From contig CAKTOB010000049.1 of assembly GCA_934589525.1 (NCBI GenBank), positions 1 through 7,493 on the forward strand: DNA of 7,493 nt, written 5' to 3'. The notes under the pieces were generated by a model. The model did not search any database and had not been told where the DNA came from. It worked only from the letters and a program-made list of their open reading frames with translations. Made by a program: the position numbers and the translations under genes. How positions within the stretch are numbered: the stretch's first letter is position 1; the number at the start of each line of letters is the position of its first letter. This DNA comes from an uncultured Oscillospiraceae bacterium (GTDB lineage: Bacteria; Bacillota; Clostridia; Oscillospirales; Oscillospiraceae). Positions 1-5,238 of this stretch are shown here, in pieces.

Positions 1-61
1 TGCACCAGAGTGCCACCGGCGCTCTGATTTAGATGGGTTCGATTCCCCTCTTGGACCACCA
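1..61 (+). other. tRNA-like 3' portion cut by the window edge
   Basis: The stretch ends in a TTCGATT T-loop (38-44), flanking T-stem-like bases and a terminal ACCA, immediately followed by a terminator, so it looks like the 3' part of a tRNA or tRNA-derived RNA. It is not a clean tRNA. The T-stem has a T-C mismatch, one base is extra before the CCA end, and bases 7-26 fold as a hairpin (AGAGTGCC, loop ACC, GGCGCTCT) that does not fit a normal anticodon or variable arm. Bases 36-50 are an exact inverted copy of the T-arm of the facing tmRNA gene (106-120), so the 3' end may have been replaced by recombination. The 5' half lies outside the window, so tRNA identity cannot be given. A related sequence recurs near 6602-6640. 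Confidence 0.4.
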
Positions 62-101
62 AATAAAAAACCACCCCATAGGGTGGTTTTTTATTTGGTG
101 G
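56..101. terminator. Bidirectional rho-independent terminator of ssrA and the facing tRNA-like gene
   Basis: A perfect 21-bp inverted repeat (56-76 with 81-101) encloses a CATA loop. Its core is ACCACCC/GGGTGGT flanked by A6 on the left and T6 on the right, so it ends transcripts arriving from either side. The repeat runs into the CCA ends of both convergent RNA genes. Confidence 0.85.
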
Positions 102-444
102 AGCCGAGGGGAATCGAACCCCTGTCCGAAAGCAACTTGGAAAGAATCTCTCCGGGCGCAGTTTGTTATTTACATTCCCTCATCCCGGCGGGAACAAACA
201 CCCTACGGGAATCAGTAGCTTCATGATGCATGGTATGCGCAAAGCTTAGCATACGCACGGGCTCCACTCAAATCACACCCGAGCCCGGCTCGTGGACCTT
301 CCGGGGCGGATGGGCGCCTAATTAGGCAGCCAGGGCAACAGTATTGTTGTCAGTTAAATTTAAAAAGTTACCCGTTTTATCGTGGTCAGGTGCCACGGCC
401 CGCTATTCCAGCCTCACTACCCCCGTCGAAACCAGTACGGCCCC
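96..444 (-). ncRNA. ssrA: Transfer-messenger RNA (tmRNA)
   Basis: tmRNA rescues ribosomes stalled on broken mRNAs. It enters as an alanyl-tRNA mimic, then templates a degradation tag. The 5' end (complement of 438-444, GGGGCCG) pairs fully with the 3' CGGCUCC before ACCA, giving a 7-bp acceptor stem with the G3-U70 pair that marks alanine acceptance. The T-arm has a TTCGATT loop, and the 5' part carries the usual GGTTTCGACGGGG block. The tag frame is on the same strand at 322-351. The genes for its partner SmpB and a cyclophilin lie just upstream in the same direction. No good promoter is visible between the cyclophilin stop and the tmRNA 5' end, so processing from the operon transcript is likely. 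Ends were set by acceptor pairing and are precise to within a base or two. Confidence 0.95.
322..351 (-). other. tmRNA proteolysis-tag reading frame
   Basis: Reading the tmRNA strand gives GAC AAC AAT ACT GTT GCC CTG GCT GCC TAA, that is DNNTVALAA then stop. The ALAA end is the usual degron recognised by ClpXP-type proteases. The resume codon is inferred to be GAC, since tags beginning with Asp are known in clostridia. The frame continues open upstream through ACT and TTA, so the first residue is not certain. Confidence 0.75.
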
Positions 445-468
445 GTATGGAAGAAAAGTGCTGGGGTT

Positions 469-492
469 CCGCCGGGGAATGGTCCCCGGCGG
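469..492 (-). other. GC-rich hairpin between cyclophilin gene and tmRNA
   Basis: A perfect 10-bp stem (469-478 with 483-492) closes a 4-nt loop in the 59-nt gap between the cyclophilin stop and the tmRNA 5' end. On the transcribed strand it is followed by AACCCC and not a T-run, so it is unlikely to be an intrinsic terminator. It may protect the 3' end of the processed mRNA or mark the boundary for tmRNA 5' maturation. Confidence 0.55.
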
Positions 493-503
493 GAAAGGAT
501 CAA

Positions 504-1040
504 TCAGAACCGGCCGTAGGGATCCGGCAGCTTCTTGGGTTCGGGATAGGTCTCGCCGTGGGTGTCCACGGTGATGGAAGCGATTTTCTGCTCTGCCACA
601 GGGCGGTCGTTGGGGCCGGTCTTGGTGGAGGCAATGGCATCCACCACGTCCATGCCGGAGGTCACCTTGCCGAAGGCGGCATACTGGCCGTCTAAGTGCT
701 TGGCATCCTCGTGCATGATGAAGAACTGGCTTCCGGCGGAGTTGGGAGAAGAGGACCGGGCCATGCTGAGCACGCCGCGCTTGTGCTTCAGGTCATTCTT
801 CACACCGTTGAAGAAGAACTCGCCCTTGATGCAGTAGCCGGGGCCACCCATGCCGGTGCCGTCGGGGCAGCCGCCCTGGATCATAAAGCCGGGAATCACC
901 CGATGGAAAATCAGGCCGTCATAGTAATTGTGGTTAGCCAGGTCGATAAAGTTGTAAACGCTCTGGGGGGCCTTCTCGGGGTACAGCTCGCCCTCAATCA
1001 CGCCGCCGTTTTCCATGGTGATTTTAAAAGTAGGATTCAT
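504..1040 (-). CDS. ppiB: Cyclophilin-type peptidyl-prolyl cis-trans isomerase
   Basis: It catalyses cis-trans isomerisation of proline peptide bonds and helps proteins fold. No signal peptide is visible, so it should be cytoplasmic. The 178-residue product has the cyclophilin signature FHRVIPGFMIQGG (residues 45-57), with catalytic Arg47 and Gln55, then GSQFFI (103-108) and HLDGQYAAFG (115-124). His115 stands where cyclosporin-binding cyclophilins have Trp, so low drug sensitivity is expected by family knowledge. About 13 C-terminal residues (PEPKKLPDPYGRF) extend past the core. The ATG follows AAGGAG with good spacing and starts 2 nt after the smpB stop, so the two genes are almost certainly co-transcribed and perhaps translationally coupled. 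The symbol is by family convention. Confidence 0.95.
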   Translation of the reverse strand: MNPTFKITMENGGVIEGELYPEKAPQSVYNFIDLANHNYYDGLIFHRVIPGFMIQGGCPDGTGMGGPGYCIKGEFFFNGVKNDLKHKRGVLSMARSSSPNSAGSQFFIMHEDAKHLDGQYAAFGKVTSGMDVVDAIASTKTGPNDRPVAEQKIASITVDTHGETYPEPKKLPDPYGRF

Positions 1041-1042
1041 TG

Positions 1043-1510
1043 TTACCGCTCCTTCATGGCACGCTCGATCTGCCGCTTTGCATCCCGCTCCGCGGCGGAG
1101 GCGCGCTTATCATATAGTTTTTTGCCCTTGCACAATCCGACTTTCACCTTTACCCGGCTGCCCTTAAAATAAACGGACAGCGGGATCAGGGAATAGCCGT
1201 CCTGCTTGACTTTTCCAAGCAAGCGCATGATTTCCCGCTTGTGCATCAGCAGTTTTCTGGGACGCTTTTCGTCCCGGTTGAAAATATTGCCATGGTCATA
1301 GGGAGAAATGTGCATCTGGTTCAGGATCAGCTCTCCGTTTTTGATGCCGCACCAGGCATCCTTCAGGTTTAAGGCACCTGCCCGGATGGACTTGACCTCC
1401 GTACCGCACAGCTCAATACCGGCTTCAAACTCCTCTTCCACGAAATACTCGTGATAGGCCTCCCGGTTCCGGGCCATGACCTTGATACTCTCCTTTTCCA
1501 GACTGCTCAC
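1043..1510 (-). CDS. smpB: SsrA-binding protein SmpB
   Basis: SmpB binds the tRNA-like part of tmRNA and places it in stalled ribosomes, with its C-terminal tail filling the empty mRNA channel. The 155-residue product shows family blocks in order: ARNREAYHEYF, AGIELCGTEVKSIR, LKDAWC, the invariant HISPYDHGN, RKLLMHKREI, SLIPLSVYF and GLCKGKKLYDKR, ending in a basic helical tail. The chosen start is GTG at 1508-1510, preceded by AAGGGG. It gives an N-terminus close to the usual family length. An ATG 11 codons later, with AAGGAG about 12 nt upstream, is a possible alternative. The stop is 2 nt from the cyclophilin start, and the HAD gene ends 25 nt upstream. Its RNA partner ssrA is two genes downstream in the same direction. 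Confidence 0.96.
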   Translation of the reverse strand: MSSLEKESIKVMARNREAYHEYFVEEEFEAGIELCGTEVKSIRAGALNLKDAWCGIKNGELILNQMHISPYDHGNIFNRDEKRPRKLLMHKREIMRLLGKVKQDGYSLIPLSVYFKGSRVKVKVGLCKGKKLYDKRASAAERDAKRQIERAMKER

Positions 1511-1535
1511 CTCGCCCCTTACATTGATGCCTTTA

Positions 1536-2210
1536 TTATACCATGGCTGTCAAGTCTTCAAACAGCATCTTTTCCAATTCCTGGGGGCTGTCAAAATGGT
1601 AGGTACACAGCAGCTCCATCTCCCGGGCGATCTCCGGGCAGTTTTTCCGGCCCCACCCGGCAAAGGCGATGTCGCAGCCGGCCTTGCTGGCCATTTCCCA
1701 GGCGGGCTTCATGTCGTCTACCACCAATAAATCCTTAGGCTCCAGGCCATAGGTCTCCATGATGCGCTCCAAAGGGTAAGTATTGGGCTTTCGCTGCTCC
1801 TCCGGCAAATCCCAGCCGTAAATAGCATCCGGCAGCAGCCCAAAGTGGTCTTGATAATCCCTGGTAATGTTTTCCTCGCAGGAGTGGGAAACCACGCAAA
1901 TCTTTCCCCCGGCCTGGCGGAACCGCTGCAGCAACTCCCGAATGCCGGGATAAGGCAGGGGCCTATGAGTGCGGATATAGGTCTGCCAGCCCTTAAATTC
2001 CTCTTCTAAGTCTTGGTCTGTAAAACCGTACCACTGGCGGCACATCTGGGCAAAGCCCAGATGGTAGCAGCCGGAGGTGTATTTTTCCAAAGACACCTCC
2101 GCTCCCGGGCAATAGGTATGAACGGCTTGCTCAAAATAGGGATAATTCACAGTGGCCTCACTCTGGACCGCTGTATCATCGTGGTCCATGACCAGACAGG
2201 CGTATTTCAT
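1536..2210 (-). CDS. HAD-superfamily hydrolase (phosphatase-like)
   Basis: The 224-residue product is a haloacid dehalogenase-type phosphohydrolase. All four HAD motifs are present: motif I DHDDT (nucleophile Asp9 and acid/base Asp11), motif II Ser108 in VVSHS, motif III Lys141 in RKPNTYP, and motif IV VVDDMKPA (Asp165, Asp166). The long helical stretch between motifs I and II is consistent with a phosphoglycolate phosphatase-like cap, but the substrate cannot be named. The frame stays open about 120 codons upstream. The ATG at 2210 was chosen because AAGGGAGG lies 8 nt before it, motif I begins at residue 9, and the promoter at 2239-2267 lies inside the longer frame. It is the first gene of a probable HAD-smpB-cyclophilin-ssrA operon. 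Confidence 0.88.
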   Translation of the reverse strand: MKYACLVMDHDDTAVQSEATVNYPYFEQAVHTYCPGAEVSLEKYTSGCYHLGFAQMCRQWYGFTDQDLEEEFKGWQTYIRTHRPLPYPGIRELLQRFRQAGGKICVVSHSCEENITRDYQDHFGLLPDAIYGWDLPEEQRKPNTYPLERIMETYGLEPKDLLVVDDMKPAWEMASKAGCDIAFAGWGRKNCPEIAREMELLCTYHFDSPQELEKMLFEDLTAMV

Positions 2211-2238
2211 ATGGGCTGCCTCCCTTCTCTTTTGGGCT

Positions 2239-2267
2239 ATTATAGCAAACTCGCAGGGCTGCCGCAA
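2239..2267 (-). promoter_or_regulatory. Vegetative promoter of the HAD-smpB-cyclophilin operon
   Basis: On the minus strand TTGCGG (2262-2267) is separated by exactly 17 bp from TATAAT (2239-2244). This matches a sigma-A promoter and places the start of transcription about 20 nt before the HAD start codon. It is back-to-back with the rightward promoter at 2281-2309. Confidence 0.8.
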
Positions 2268-2280
2268 CCAAAATTTTCCG

Positions 2281-2309
2281 TTGCAGTTATCGAACGTTTG
2301 TGCTATAAT
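2281..2309 (+). promoter_or_regulatory. Vegetative promoter of the 88-residue gene
   Basis: TTGCAG (2281-2286), a 17-bp spacer and TATAAT (2304-2309) form a near-consensus sigma-A promoter. The start of transcription should fall near 2316, very close to the ribosome-binding site at 2320-2327. Confidence 0.8.
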
Positions 2310-2336
2310 AAAGTCAATGAAAGGAGGTGCCGTCCG

Positions 2337-2603
2337 GTGGAACAGCTGTTGCAGCCGGTGGATGTGATTGCCCTGTGGGGGGCTGACGGAAAAATTCAGC
2401 CCTTGCGGCTGCGGATGCAGGGCGAGTCCGGCCCCCAGCGGGTGGATGTTCTGCAAATCCTTCAGGAAAAGCAATGGAATCACTACGGCTGGGAGGGCAC
2501 CCAGTTCCTGTGCGTCGTGCGCACCGGCAGCACGGAGTGTGTTGTGACTCTGTTTTACAGCCAGCGGCACCGCTGCTGGAGCATCTCCGGCGGTGCCGCA
2601 TAG
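2337..2603 (+). CDS. Conserved-looking small protein of unknown function
   Basis: An 88-residue protein that I do not recognise. It starts MEQLLQPVDVIALWGADGK and ends RCWSISGGAA, with alternating hydrophobic and polar residues suggesting a small beta-rich soluble fold. There is no signal peptide or membrane segment. GTG at 2337 was chosen as the start because AAAGGAGG precedes it by about 9 nt and a strong promoter ends only 28 nt upstream. The frame is open further back, but that part lies antisense to the HAD gene and crosses the promoter. The stop codon directly abuts the stop of the convergent sigma gene with no base between them. High GC matches its neighbours, so it looks native to the chromosome. 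Confidence 0.75.
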   Translation: MEQLLQPVDVIALWGADGKIQPLRLRMQGESGPQRVDVLQILQEKQWNHYGWEGTQFLCVVRTGSTECVVTLFYSQRHRCWSISGGAA

Positions 2604-2996
2604 TCATTTTTCTTCTTCCAGATGCCGCTCCAAACGAATACGAATTTTATAAAGCATACTCCGAACCTTTCCCTGGGAAAAGCCGCTTTTTTCGGAAATT
2701 TCCTTGGAGCTGTCCAAATACCAGTACCGGCAGACAAAGAGGCCGCGCTCCACCGGGGTCAGGGTATTCAGAAAGCGCTGAATGCTTTCCAGGGTTTCCC
2801 GGCGGATGGCTCTGCTTTCCGGGTTACCCTCTCCGCTGACGCAGGCCCCCAGTTCTTCTAAGGCCTGCCGGACCTGACCGTCGCCCCGCTTAAAGGACTG
2901 CCGTCTGCGCCAGCGGTCCCCATATTTTGCCGCCGTTTCCCGGATGGCCTCCTCCGAACGGGAACAATACAGACTTAAAATCCCGGCACCTTCCAT
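2604..2996 (-). CDS. ECF-like sigma factor lacking most of region 2
   Basis: The 130-residue product carries a clear sigma-70 region 4 at about residues 66-126 (LTPVERGLFVCRYWYLDSS, then the KEISEKSGFSQGKVRSMLYK helix-turn-helix), the part that reads the -35 element. The N-terminus (ILSLYCSRSEEAIRETAAKYG) resembles the opening of clostridial ECF-like sigma factors. The usual region 2, with its core-binding and -10 segments, is missing: the text jumps from KYGDRW to RRRQSFKRGDG. Family members I recall are about 185-190 residues, so about 60 are absent, in frame. The ATG has AGGAGG 8 nt upstream, and an ECF-type promoter precedes it. No anti-sigma gene is adjacent. It may be a decaying gene or a region-4-only regulator. 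Confidence 0.75.
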   Translation of the reverse strand: MEGAGILSLYCSRSEEAIRETAAKYGDRWRRRQSFKRGDGQVRQALEELGACVSGEGNPESRAIRRETLESIQRFLNTLTPVERGLFVCRYWYLDSSKEISEKSGFSQGKVRSMLYKIRIRLERHLEEEK

Positions 2997-3030
2997 ACAG
3001 GCTTCCTCCTAGTAATGTCTCTTACCTATA

Positions 3031-3059
3031 TAGACGGAAAAAGGAGCGGTTTTGTTTCA
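3031..3059 (-). promoter_or_regulatory. ECF-type promoter of the sigma-like gene
   Basis: On the minus strand TGAAAC (3054-3059) lies 17 bp from CGTCTA (3031-3036). This matches the ECF sigma consensus (GAAAC -35, CGTC -10) and not the sigma-A pattern. It sits about 35 nt before the start codon, where an autoregulatory promoter would be expected. Confidence 0.72.
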
Positions 3060-3122
3060 TGTTTTCCGAAAAATTTTCAGAAAATTCATATCTGCCGGAG
3101 TTTTGGATTTTTTACCCTGGGA

Positions 3123-3151
3123 TTGACGATTGGAAGAAAGCAGAGTATAAT
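3123..3151 (+). promoter_or_regulatory. Promoter of the iron-sulfur operon
   Basis: TTGACG (3123-3128), a 17-bp spacer and TATAAT (3146-3151) make a near-perfect sigma-A promoter. Transcription should begin near 3158, only a few bases before the inserted fold-back element at 3166. Confidence 0.85.
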
Positions 3152-3161
3152 ACGAGGGCAA

Positions 3162-3330
3162 CTAAGGAAACTCTGAATAAATCGTCTGCGGCCGGACAGC
3201 GGATCTTCTGCCTCCATGCTACGGTTCTAAAAGTGGGAAATACACAAAGTATTCCCTCACTTTTAGAACCTTGCCTGGAAGCAAAATCTCTCGCTGCCAG
3301 CTCTTGCCGATTTAATCAGAGCTTCCCTAA
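3162..3330. mobile_element. 161-bp MITE-like fold-back element with CTAA target duplication
   Basis: The element proper is 3166-3326. Its termini are GGAAACTCTGAATAAATCG on the left and the inverted GGAAGCTCTGATTAAATCG on the right, 17 of 19 identical. Exact CTAA copies lie directly outside (3162-3165 and 3327-3330), as expected for a 4-bp target duplication of the YTAR type made by IS5-family transposases. Internal sequence is also inverted-repetitive. The centre is a perfect 13-bp stem GGTTCTAAAAGTG (3223-3235 with 3258-3270), extended by a further imperfect stem, so the whole element can fold back. It has no coding capacity and must be moved by a transposase elsewhere. It lies between the iron-sulfur operon promoter and the first gene. 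Confidence 0.82.
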
Positions 3331-3338
3331 TAAAAGAC

Positions 3339-3359
3339 GGGATCCGGTTTTGATCCCGA
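3339..3359 (+). other. Short leader hairpin before the SufC-like gene
   Basis: CGGGATC (3339-3345) pairs with GATCCCG (3352-3358) around a CGGTTTT loop, ending a few bases before the AGGAGG ribosome-binding site. There is no T-run after it. It could affect ribosome access or mRNA stability, but no known riboswitch is recognised. Confidence 0.5.
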
Positions 3360-3372
3360 GCAGGAGGCTCCA

Positions 3373-4098
3373 ATGCTGGAACTACAGGACATCGTCTGGT
3401 CTCTTCCGGACGGCGAAAAAATCATTAACGGCATCAATATGCACGCCGGTGCAGGAAAGCTCACCGTTGTCACCGGCCCCAATGGCGGCGGCAAAACCTC
3501 GATCGCAAAGCTCACCGCCGGACTCTACACCCCGGACAGCGGCCACATTCTTCTGGACGGCCGGGACATTACCAATCTGGATATGACCCAGCGGGCCAAG
3601 TTGGGCATTGCCTACGCATTCCAGAGCCCTGTGCATTTTAAGGGGCTCACCGTCCGGGATCTGCTGGAAATCTCCGCAGAGGAAAAGTTGGACGATGCTA
3701 AAATCTGCAATTATCTGAGCAAAGTGGGCCTTTGCGCCCAGGACTATATGGAGCGGTCGGTGGATGCCAGTCTTTCCGGCGGCGAGATCAAGCGCATTGA
3801 AATCGCCACGGTACTGGCCCGGAAAAATGCCCGGCTGCTGGTGTTTGACGAGCCTGAGGCCGGTATTGACCTGTGGAGCTTTACAAGCCTGATTGAAGTA
3901 TTCCGCAGTCTCCGGGAAGAGCGGGACCGGGCGCTGCTGGTGATTTCCCATCAGGAACGGATTTTGGAAATTGCCGATGAGATCGTTGTGATCGCCGCAG
4001 GCCAGGTTCGGGCCGCCGGCCCCCGGGAGGAGATCCTGCCCACCCTGCTGGCCGGTGAAAAAGCCCCGGGCTGCCCCATTCAGAAACCGTCCTGCTAA
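3373..4098 (+). CDS. sufC: SufC-like ABC ATPase for iron-sulfur cluster assembly
   Basis: The 241-residue protein is the soluble ATPase that powers the SufB-type scaffold during iron-sulfur cluster building. It has no membrane segment. Visible motifs are Walker A GPNGGGKT (35-42, Lys41), the Q-loop Gln84 in AFQSP, the ABC signature LSGGE (134-138) followed by the Suf-typical IKRIEIATVLARK, Walker B LLVFDE with catalytic Glu160, and switch His193 in ISHQ. The start ATG has AGGAGG 5 nt upstream. The scaffold gene follows 19 nt after the stop, and no sufS, sufU or sufD is between or after them. This two-gene set matches the SUF-like minimal system (SmsC-SmsB) of anaerobes. Expression should come from the promoter at 3123-3151, read through the inserted fold-back element. 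Confidence 0.9.
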   Translation: MLELQDIVWSLPDGEKIINGINMHAGAGKLTVVTGPNGGGKTSIAKLTAGLYTPDSGHILLDGRDITNLDMTQRAKLGIAYAFQSPVHFKGLTVRDLLEISAEEKLDDAKICNYLSKVGLCAQDYMERSVDASLSGGEIKRIEIATVLARKNARLLVFDEPEAGIDLWSFTSLIEVFRSLREERDRALLVISHQERILEIADEIVVIAAGQVRAAGPREEILPTLLAGEKAPGCPIQKPSC

Positions 4099-4117
4099 AG
4101 AATAGAGAGGAGACATT

Positions 4118-5038
4118 ATGGAAAAAATTACAGAAGAAATGCTCCAGATCATCTCTGACTTGCAGGGACAATACGGCGGAGCCTATAATATCCGGGAAAA
4201 CGGCGGCTGCGCCGGAAGACAGTCTACAGAGCATATTCAAATCGACTCCAAAACCGACAACCCCGGTTTGGAAATCCACATTTCTTCGGAAGCCCAGGAT
4301 GAAACCGTCTATATCCCCGCCTGTGTGACCCACGGCAATGTGGACGATGTGGTTTACAACGACTTTTTTGTATCCAAGGGTGCCAAGGTGACCATTGTGG
4401 CAGGCTGCGGCGTCCATACGGACAATGAGGAAAACGCCCGGCACAACGGCATCCACCGGTTCTTCCTGGAAGAAGGGGCCCAGGTGCTTTACAAGGAAAA
4501 GCACATCGGCACCGGCAAGGGCCAGGGCATCCGCTCTATTGACCCGGTAACGGAGGCGACCCTGGGGCCCAACGCCCTGCTGGAAATGGACACCATTCAA
4601 ATCGGCGGCGTAGACCGGACCACCCGGACCACCAAGGCCCGACTGGACACCGGCGCAAGGCTCACCATCCACGAAAGCATCCTGACGGAACTGGACCAGA
4701 CCGCCCAGACCGAATTTGAAGTCACCATGGAGGGCGACGACTCCGCCGTAGACCTGGTTTCCCGGTCCGTCGCCAAGGGCAACTCCAAGCAGAACTACCA
4801 CTCCCGCATCATCGGCAACTGCCGCTGCACGGGGCACTCGGAGTGCGATGCCATTCTGGTAGACCACGGCACCGTCAACGCCGCCCCGGAACTCTACGCC
4901 GGAAACATTGACGCCGGACTCATCCACGAGGCCGCCATTGGCAAAATTGCCGGAGAGCAGATCATCAAACTCCGCACTCTGGGACTGACCGAGGAGGAAG
5001 CCGAGGCCAAGATCATTGACGGCTTCCTGAGAGGATAA
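4118..5038 (+). CDS. sufB: SufB/SufD-family iron-sulfur scaffold protein (SmsB-like)
   Basis: The 306-residue protein is the scaffold on which clusters form, working with the SufC-like ATPase encoded just upstream. It is shorter than typical SufB (about 470-495 residues) and lacks the long N-terminal part, as in minimal-system scaffolds. The right-handed beta-helix core and C-terminal block are visible: GHSECDAILVDHG (239-251), then LIHEAAIGKIAGEQ (268-281) and LGLTEEEAEAKIIDGFLRG. The His270-Glu271 pair aligns with the conserved HE of SufB, not the HG of SufD. Hand alignment puts Tyr or Leu where E. coli SufB has catalytic Cys405. Cys97, Cys235, Cys237 and Cys243 are candidate ligands. The ATG follows AGAGGAG. 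A terminator follows at 5074-5106, closing the operon. Confidence 0.88.
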   Translation: MEKITEEMLQIISDLQGQYGGAYNIRENGGCAGRQSTEHIQIDSKTDNPGLEIHISSEAQDETVYIPACVTHGNVDDVVYNDFFVSKGAKVTIVAGCGVHTDNEENARHNGIHRFFLEEGAQVLYKEKHIGTGKGQGIRSIDPVTEATLGPNALLEMDTIQIGGVDRTTRTTKARLDTGARLTIHESILTELDQTAQTEFEVTMEGDDSAVDLVSRSVAKGNSKQNYHSRIIGNCRCTGHSECDAILVDHGTVNAAPELYAGNIDAGLIHEAAIGKIAGEQIIKLRTLGLTEEEAEAKIIDGFLRG

Positions 5039-5073
5039 GGCTTCCGATCTATCGTTTATAAAGAAGCAGCGTG

Positions 5074-5106
5074 AAAAAGTCCGGGCAGAAAACTGTTCGG
5101 ACTTTT
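5074..5106 (+). terminator. Rho-independent terminator of the iron-sulfur operon
   Basis: A 10-bp stem GTCCGGGCAG / CTGTTCGGAC (two G-T wobbles) with an AAAA loop lies at 5079-5102. It is preceded by five A and followed by TTTT. It begins about 35 nt after the scaffold stop. Confidence 0.85.
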
Positions 5107-5145
5107 CATATTTCATAGTTGCAGTAGAATTGTTCATAAGTTTTA

Positions 5146-5154
5146 TGGTATAAT
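5146..5154 (+). promoter_or_regulatory. Extended -10 promoter of the phospholipase C-like gene
   Basis: TGG immediately before TATAAT (5149-5154) makes an extended -10 element. No good -35 hexamer is seen at 16-18 bp, which such promoters do not need. It leaves an AT-rich leader of about 78 nt. Confidence 0.6.
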
Positions 5155-5238
5155 TTTGGATGCAAAATTTTCGATAATTGAGTAAAAAAGGCGATTTGTT
5201 GATTTTGTAAATTACTGTTTTAGAGACAGGAGGACACT

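Noticed and set aside
1..61. Ordinary tRNA 3' half on the plus strand
   Set aside because: The T-stem has a mismatch, there is an extra base before CCA, and the upstream hairpin does not fit an anticodon or variable arm. It is therefore reported only as tRNA-like.
696..1172. 158-codon plus-strand frame
   Set aside because: It is antisense to cyclophilin and SmpB, both identified by several family motifs.
2211..2570. N-terminal extension of the HAD gene to 2570
   Set aside because: The extension runs antisense to the 88-residue gene, crosses both divergent promoters, and the ATG at 2210 has a strong ribosome-binding site and the right distance to HAD motif I.
3158..3358. Riboswitch or attenuator in the iron-sulfur operon leader
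   Set aside because: Most of the structure is explained by a fold-back mobile element with a CTAA target duplication. There is no T-run terminator and no known riboswitch core.
3382..4152. 256-codon open frame on the minus strand
   Set aside because: It is antisense to the ATPase gene, whose Walker A, signature and Walker B motifs are all intact on the plus strand.
3881..5137. 418-codon open frame on the minus strand
   Set aside because: It lies antisense to the clear SufC/SufB-type genes, is Gly/Val-rich as expected for a shadow frame, and has no family motif.
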